Below, piece by piece: positions 59,562 to 64,000 of a stretch of DNA of 64,000 nucleotides. The position numbers were made by a program, and so were the translations under genes. The notes under the pieces were generated by a model. It saw only the letters and a list, made by a program, of their open reading frames with translations. It did not search any database and had not been told where the DNA came from. Source of the DNA: Halioglobus sp. (GTDB taxonomy: Bacteria > Pseudomonadota > Gammaproteobacteria > Pseudomonadales > Halieaceae); NCBI GenBank assembly GCA_002699145.1, contig PABK01000060.1, positions 186,001 to 250,000 on the forward strand, read 5' to 3'. How positions within the stretch are numbered: the first letter of the stretch is position 1; each line of letters starts with the position of its first letter.

Positions 59562-60374
59562 TCAGCCCATTTCCTGCTTTTCCTTGATTTCCGCCAGTGT
59601 CTTGCAGTCGATGCACAGGGTGGCCGTGGGGCGGGCCTCCAGGCGCTGGATGCCGATTTCCACGCCGCAGGCCTCGCAGAAGCCGTAGTCATCCTGCTCG
59701 ATCAATTCCATCGTCGCGTCGATCTTCTTGATGAGCTTGCGCTCGCGGTCGCGGGTGCGCAGTTCCAGGCTGAACTCCTCTTCCTGGGTGGCGCGGTCGG
59801 CGGGATCGGGGAAATTGGCCGCCTCGTCCTTCATGTGCGTCACCGTGCGGTCGACCTCTTCCATCAGCTCCTTTTTCCAGTTGCGCAGGATAGCCATGAA
59901 ATGGGCGCGCTGGTCCTCGTTCATGTACTCCTCGCCGCGCTCTGGCTCGTACGGCTTGAAGTCCTGGAATTCGGGGCCGCCGGCGGACTTCACGCGCGAC
60001 TTCGCGGCGGGCCTGGCCTTGGCTTTGGCCTTGCTGCGCGCCTTGGTCGTCGGCGCGGCTTTTTTCTTCGGTGGAGCTTTCTTTTTCACTACAGCGGTCT
60101 TCTTTGATGTGGCTTTGGTTGGGGCCTTTTTCTTCGGCGCGGAGGATTTTTTCGGTGCAGCTTTTTTCTTTGCTGCGGGCCTGGCTTTTGTCTTCGGCGC
60201 CGCTTTCTTCTTCGGCGTGGCTTTTTTCTTCGTCGTGGCTTTTGTCTTCGGCGCCGCTTTCGTCTTCGGCGCGGCCTTGGCTTTGGCCGCGGTTTTCGTC
60301 TTGCTCTTCGCTTTGGCCGCCGCCTTCTTGGCCGGCGCTTTTCTGGATCCTGCTTTTTTGGCTGCTCTGGGCAT
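59562..60374 (-). CDS. dksA: RNA polymerase-binding factor DksA with long Lys/Ala-rich N-terminal tail
   Basis: 270 residues against about 150 in E. coli. The C-terminal 145 residues are standard DksA: coiled coil with tip NFPDPADRATQEEE and zinc finger CEAC...CIDC. The N-terminal 125 residues are nearly all Lys, Ala, Pro, Thr in KKKA/PKKK-type repeats (APKTKAAPKTKATTKKK), like histone H1 or AlgP C-terminal tails. The ATG is preceded by a GC-rich leader; no internal start with a good RBS before YMNEDQRAHF was checked decisively. DksA with ppGpp controls rRNA and amino-acid promoters; the tail may bind DNA. Confidence 0.93.
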   Translation of the reverse strand: MPRAAKKAGSRKAPAKKAAAKAKSKTKTAAKAKAAPKTKAAPKTKATTKKKATPKKKAAPKTKARPAAKKKAAPKKSSAPKKKAPTKATSKKTAVVKKKAPPKKKAAPTTKARSKAKAKARPAAKSRVKSAGGPEFQDFKPYEPERGEEYMNEDQRAHFMAILRNWKKELMEEVDRTVTHMKDEAANFPDPADRATQEEEFSLELRTRDRERKLIKKIDATMELIEQDDYGFCEACGVEIGIQRLEARPTATLCIDCKTLAEIKEKQEMG

Positions 60375-60601
60375 CGTTACCGTCCCGTCCTGCTAAAGAT
60401 AAGTTGGCAATACTCACAGACCGCGAACCTGGGCCCGGCTGGCCCCAAATCCAAGGGCGGAGAAACTACCAGATTCACTGTGCCCGCGCCACTGTTTACA
60501 CGCAGATTTTTACCGTGGACGCGCCGCTGGAACAAGTGCCGGCTAACACCTGCCCGCAGGTATTGCTAGAATCACGCGCCTGGCGGCAGCGGGGGACAAG
60601 C

Positions 60602-61777
60602 ATGCCATTGCAAGGAGATTCGGGGGGCTTCGCCACGCGCCTGGCCGACATAGAGCCGTTTCGCGTGGTGGAAGTGCTGGAACGCGCCACCGCGCTGGCC
60701 GCGGCCGGCGAGGATATCGTGCACATGGCGGCCGGGGAGCCGGATTTTGCCACCGCCGCGCCGATCGTCGAGGCCGGCCGCGCGGCCCTGGCCCGCGGCG
60801 CGACGCACTATTCCCAGGCAGCGGGAATCCCGCAGTTGCGCGAGGCCCTGTCGCGGCACTACGCCGACAGCTACGGGCTGGATATCGCGCCGGGTCGCAT
60901 CATGGTGACCCCGGGCGCCTCCGGGGCGCTGCTGCTGATTGCCGCCCTGCTCATGGACCCGGGCGACGGCATGCTGATGACCGACCCCGGGTACCCGTGC
61001 AACCGCCACTTCATGCGCCTGGTGGAGGGCCGCGGCCAGCTGGTGCCGGTGGGCGCCGACACTCGCTACCAGCTCAGCGGCGCGCTGGTGCGGGAGCACT
61101 GGCGTGAGCACACGGTGGGCGCGATGGTCGCCTCGCCGGCCAATCCCACCGGAACGGCGCTGTCGCGGCAGGAACTGGCGGCGCTCTCCGCCGCGGTGCG
61201 CGAGCGCCGCGGTTACCTGCTGGTGGACGAGATTTACCACGGCCTGTGTTACGACGGCGACGCGCCCTCGGTGCTCGAGGTGGACGACGAGGCCTTCGTC
61301 ATCAACAGCTTCTCCAAGTACTTTGGCATGACCGGCTGGCGGCTGGGTTGGCTGGTCGCACCGGAGGCGGCGGTGGCGGAAATGGAAAAACTCGCCCAGA
61401 ACCTGTTCATCTCCATGTCGACCATGGCCCAGCACGCGGCGCTGGCGGGCTTCGAACCCGCTACCCGGGAGATTCTCGAGGAGCGCCGCGACATATTTCG
61501 CCAGCGCCGGGACTTCCTGCTGCCGGCAGTGCAGGAACTGGGCTTCGCGGTGCCGTGTAAACCACAGGGGGCGTTTTATATCTACGCCGACGCCAGCCGC
61601 TTCACCACGGACAGCCAGGCCTTTTGCCTGCGCCTGCTGGAGGAGCACGGGGTGGCGCTGACGCCCGGCGTGGACTTCGGCCATCACCGCGCCGGCGAGC
61701 ACCTGCGCTTTTCCTACACGACCAGCATGGAACGCCTGGAGAGCGCCGTGGAGCGCCTCGGCCGGGTGCTGCGCTGA
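60602..61777 (+). CDS. Class I/II PLP-dependent aminotransferase
   Basis: 391 residues from ATG 60602 (MPLQGDSGGFATRLADIEPF). AspC/MalY-like fold: GEPDFATAAPI, HYSQAAGIPQLREALSRHYA, SPANPTGTALSRQELAAL, and PLP-Lys in INSFSKYFGMTGWRLGWL near residue 232; Arg in LRFSYTTS binds substrate carboxylate. This type sits beside sfsA/dksA in many gammaproteobacteria. Substrate specificity cannot be set. It shares one base with sfsA (TGATG). Confidence 0.88.
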   Translation: MPLQGDSGGFATRLADIEPFRVVEVLERATALAAAGEDIVHMAAGEPDFATAAPIVEAGRAALARGATHYSQAAGIPQLREALSRHYADSYGLDIAPGRIMVTPGASGALLLIAALLMDPGDGMLMTDPGYPCNRHFMRLVEGRGQLVPVGADTRYQLSGALVREHWREHTVGAMVASPANPTGTALSRQELAALSAAVRERRGYLLVDEIYHGLCYDGDAPSVLEVDDEAFVINSFSKYFGMTGWRLGWLVAPEAAVAEMEKLAQNLFISMSTMAQHAALAGFEPATREILEERRDIFRQRRDFLLPAVQELGFAVPCKPQGAFYIYADASRFTTDSQAFCLRLLEEHGVALTPGVDFGHHRAGEHLRFSYTTSMERLESAVERLGRVLR

Positions 61778-62490
61778 TGCGTTTCGACGCCCTGCAACAG
61801 GGGGTCCTGCTGCGCCGCTACAAGCGCTTCCTGGCGGACGTGGAGTTGCCCGGCGGCGAGGTGATTACCGCCCACTGTCCCAATACCGGCGCCATGACCG
61901 GTTGTGCCGAACCCGGTTCGCGGGTGTGGCTGTCGCGCAGTGAGGTCAAGACGCGCAAGTATCCGCACACCTGGGAACTGGTGGAGACCGCCGCGGGCAT
62001 GGCCTGTATTCACTCAGCGCTGGCCAACCGCGTCACTGCGGAGGCCTTCGCCGCCGGGGACGTTCCCGGTTTTGACGCCTATCCGCAGCTGTCGCGGGAA
62101 GTGAAGTACGGCCAGGGCAGCCGCTGTGACCTGCTGCTGCAGGGCGCTGGCGGTCGCGTCTTCGTCGAGGTCAAGTGTGTGACCCTGTGCCGCGACGGCG
62201 GGCTGGGCCTGTTTCCCGACGCGGTCAGTGAGCGCGGGCGCAAGCACCTGCTGGCACTGCGCGATGTCGCCGCGGAAGAGGGCACGCGCGCGCTGTTGTT
62301 CTTTTGTGTGTTTCACAGCGGTGTGCGGCGGGGTTGCGCCGCCGGCGATATCGACCCGCGCTACCGCGATACGCTGGCGCAGGTGATGGACGAGGGGGTC
62401 GAGGTGCTGGCCTGGGGTGCATCGGTCTCGACGGCGGGGTTGGCGCTGCAAGGCGAACTGCCCTTCAGTGTCGACGCCCCCGCGGCCTGA
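61777..62490 (+). CDS. sfsA: Sugar fermentation stimulation protein SfsA
   Basis: 237 residues. MRFDALQQGVLLRRYKRFLA, TAHCPNTGAMTGCAEPGSRV and VFVEVKCVTLCRDG with FPDAVSERGRKHL are the family hallmarks. DNA-binding protein with a nuclease-like core; named for effects on maltose metabolism in E. coli. Coupled to the aminotransferase by TGATG; the frame is open upstream only as its shadow. Confidence 0.95.
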   Translation: MRFDALQQGVLLRRYKRFLADVELPGGEVITAHCPNTGAMTGCAEPGSRVWLSRSEVKTRKYPHTWELVETAAGMACIHSALANRVTAEAFAAGDVPGFDAYPQLSREVKYGQGSRCDLLLQGAGGRVFVEVKCVTLCRDGGLGLFPDAVSERGRKHLLALRDVAAEEGTRALLFFCVFHSGVRRGCAAGDIDPRYRDTLAQVMDEGVEVLAWGASVSTAGLALQGELPFSVDAPAA

Positions 62491-62564
62491 GGCGGCGCCG
62501 CCGGTGTTGCCGCCGGCGGCTTCACGGTAGGATGCCCATTGGCACGAAAGGGGAGCGAAGCGGC

Positions 62565-63281
62565 ATGGCCAGTGGGCTGACGGCGCGGCAATTGACGGGG
62601 CAGGACGAGTCACACCTGGTGACGCTTGCCGACGGTCAGCGCCTGCAGGCGGACGCGGCGGTGGCCTTCGAGGCCCTGCGCGCCGACGCGCGCGCGGCGG
62701 GCTTCGAGCTGGCTATCGCCTCTGCCTACCGCTCCTACGCGCGCCAGCTGGCGATCTGGAACGGCAAGGTGGCGGGCGAGCGTCCGGTGCACGACGACGC
62801 CGGCGACCCGGTGCGGCTGGCGGGCCTGAGCGATGCGCGCAAGCTCGACGCCATCCTGCGCTTTTCCGCCATCCCCGGTACCTCGCGCCACCACTGGGGC
62901 ACCGACCTGGATGTGTACGACGCAGGCGCCGTGCCCGCGGACTACCGCCTGCAGCTGTCGCCCGTCGAGGTCGCCCCCGGCGGCGTGTTCGACGCGCTGC
63001 ACTGCTGGCTCGACGAGGTCATTGCCGCCGGGTGCGGCCACGGGTTTTTCCGCCCCTACGACCGCGACCGCGGCGGGGTGGCGCCGGAGCGCTGGCACCT
63101 GAGTTTCGCTCCCCTGTCGGCGGCCTGTGCCGCGGACTGCCGCGACGAGGTGTACCGCGCGGCCTGGGATGCCGACCCGGCGCAGCCGGCCCTGTTGCTG
63201 CGGCGGGCGATAGAAGCCGACTGGCCGGCGCTCAGGCGGCGCTATATCGAGGTGCCCGAGCGCGGGCCGGCCAGCTCCTAG
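62565..63281 (+). CDS. M15-family D-alanyl-D-alanine carboxypeptidase
   Basis: 238 residues from ATG 62565, preceded by AGGGGAG. VanY/DacB-type zinc peptidase: ASAYRSYARQLAIWNGKV, SRHHWGTDLDVYD (His and Asp zinc ligands) and ERWHLSF (third ligand His). No signal peptide at this start; an in-frame ATG at 62532 adds a short hydrophilic stretch. Cytoplasmic or unconventional location is therefore implied. Converges on ppa, stops overlapping in CTAG. Confidence 0.88.
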   Translation: MASGLTARQLTGQDESHLVTLADGQRLQADAAVAFEALRADARAAGFELAIASAYRSYARQLAIWNGKVAGERPVHDDAGDPVRLAGLSDARKLDAILRFSAIPGTSRHHWGTDLDVYDAGAVPADYRLQLSPVEVAPGGVFDALHCWLDEVIAAGCGHGFFRPYDRDRGGVAPERWHLSFAPLSAACAADCRDEVYRAAWDADPAQPALLLRRAIEADWPALRRRYIEVPERGPASS

Positions 63282-63922
63282 CTCTTGCTTTTGGACTGGG
63301 TATGCAGGTGCCCGAAGTGGTTGTCGTAGTCCTGTTGCGACGCGGCGATGACCTTCAGCGCCTCTTCGCGGCCGTAGACGAAGTCGACCTTGATATCGAT
63401 TTCCTTGCCGGGAACCATCTTGTAGGTGGAGAAGTAGTGCTGCAGGCGCTCGACCTTGATGTCGGGCAGGTCGCTGATATCGTTGACGTCGCCCCAGATG
63501 TTGTCGCCGTCGAGTACCGCGACGATCTTGTCGTCCGCCTCGCCGTCGTCGATCATCTGGATGCCGCCTACCACGCGGGCGTTGAGCACGATGTCGGCGC
63601 GCGTGATGTGGCGCTCCGAGTAAACGCAGATGTCCAGCGGGTCGCCATCCGCTTCATCGGTATCCGGGCAGCGCTTGGCCACTTCCTCGGCGCAGTAGGT
63701 GCGCGGGATGAAACCGTACAGGGCCGGCGGGCTGGAGGTGGTGCGCTGGGGCCGGTCGACCATGAGGAAGCCGGAAGCCTTGTCCAGTTCGTATTTCACC
63801 ACATCGGCCGGCGTCATCTCGACGTAGACCTGGACGATGTCGTCGGGCGCGCCGTCGCGGCGGGTATGCAGGCCGTGCCAGGGGTGCCGGCGCCAGCGGT
63901 TGAAGTTGCTGTTGCTGTACAT
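63278..63922 (-). CDS. ppa: Inorganic pyrophosphatase
   Basis: 214 residues from ATG 63922 (MYSNSNFNRWRRHPWHGLHT); the frame reaches 63994 but that part is unlikely to be translated. Family I PPase: YELDKASGFLMVDR, YGFIPRTYC and active-site EADGDPLDICVYSE with Asp residues for Mg2+. Hydrolyses PPi released by biosynthesis. The upstream 73 bases to the window edge hold its promoter. Confidence 0.93.
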   Translation of the reverse strand: MYSNSNFNRWRRHPWHGLHTRRDGAPDDIVQVYVEMTPADVVKYELDKASGFLMVDRPQRTTSSPPALYGFIPRTYCAEEVAKRCPDTDEADGDPLDICVYSERHITRADIVLNARVVGGIQMIDDGEADDKIVAVLDGDNIWGDVNDISDLPDIKVERLQHYFSTYKMVPGKEIDIKVDFVYGREEALKVIAASQQDYDNHFGHLHTQSKSKS

Positions 63923-64000
63923 TGGATACCTCAAAAGACTAGAGAAAATGCTCGCTATGGACGCATTGTTGCGCGGCGCGCATTGTACAGACATTCGCCG

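Overview
The window is a 64 kb piece of a GC-rich gammaproteobacterial chromosome. Gene content and order fit the Cellvibrionales/Pseudomonadales side of the class, for example a marine Halieaceae-like bacterium; that placement is an inference from synteny. Two conserved neighbourhoods support it: ftsH-folP-glmM-tpiA-secG-tRNA-Leu / tRNA-fMet-rimP-nusA-infB-rbfA-truB-rpsO-pnp, and gluQ-cbrX-cbrA-cbrB-[sRNA]-pcnB-folK-dNK-panB-panC, the latter almost as in Pseudomonas.

Layout. 1-2.6 kb: end of carB, then greA. 2.6-14.1 kb: two iron-acquisition clusters. The first is an FbpABC-type ferric ABC importer with an unknown periplasmic protein, divergent from a TonB-dependent receptor. The second is a siderophore-type TonB receptor followed by a small membrane protein and a PepSY membrane protein. 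Both have Fur-box-like palindromes. 14.1-20.9 kb: yhbY, rlmE, ftsH (with a sigma32-type promoter), folP, glmM, tpiA, secG and tRNA-Leu(GAG).

20.9-36.8 kb: an integrated element that splits the normally linked secG-tRNA-Leu and tRNA-fMet-rimP loci. Its ends are marked by a duplicated tRNA-Leu 3' end (attL/attR) and a 19-bp arm-type repeat near each end. It carries two tyrosine recombinases, an AlpA regulator and a defence cargo: an AT-rich four-gene module (RX4H HEPN-like protein; pentapeptide-repeat protein with a channel-like 2TM segment; nucleotidyltransferase; small protein), a type I restriction-modification system whose hsdM lies 3.3 kb from hsdR-hsdS, a small basic protein plus TIR/deoxyribosyltransferase-like protein pair, an AbiE toxin-antitoxin pair and a DUF4145-like protein. 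The four-gene module and the TIR-like pair are the best candidates for undescribed defence systems.

36.8-46.5 kb: two very long perfect hairpins, then a consensus sigma70 promoter, tRNA-fMet, terminator, and the rimP-nusA-infB-rbfA-truB-rpsO-pnp operon. 46.6-55.2 kb (minus strand): acs, panC, panB, deoxynucleoside kinase, folK, pcnB, then a 513-base gap that looks like a CrcZ-type Hfq/Crc-sequestering sRNA gene with a sigma54 promoter, and cbrB. 55.3-64 kb: cbrA, the small cbrX, gluQ and dksA (with a histone-H1-like Lys/Ala tail), then aminotransferase, sfsA, an M15 peptidase and ppa.

No rRNA, CRISPR array or classical insertion sequence was seen.
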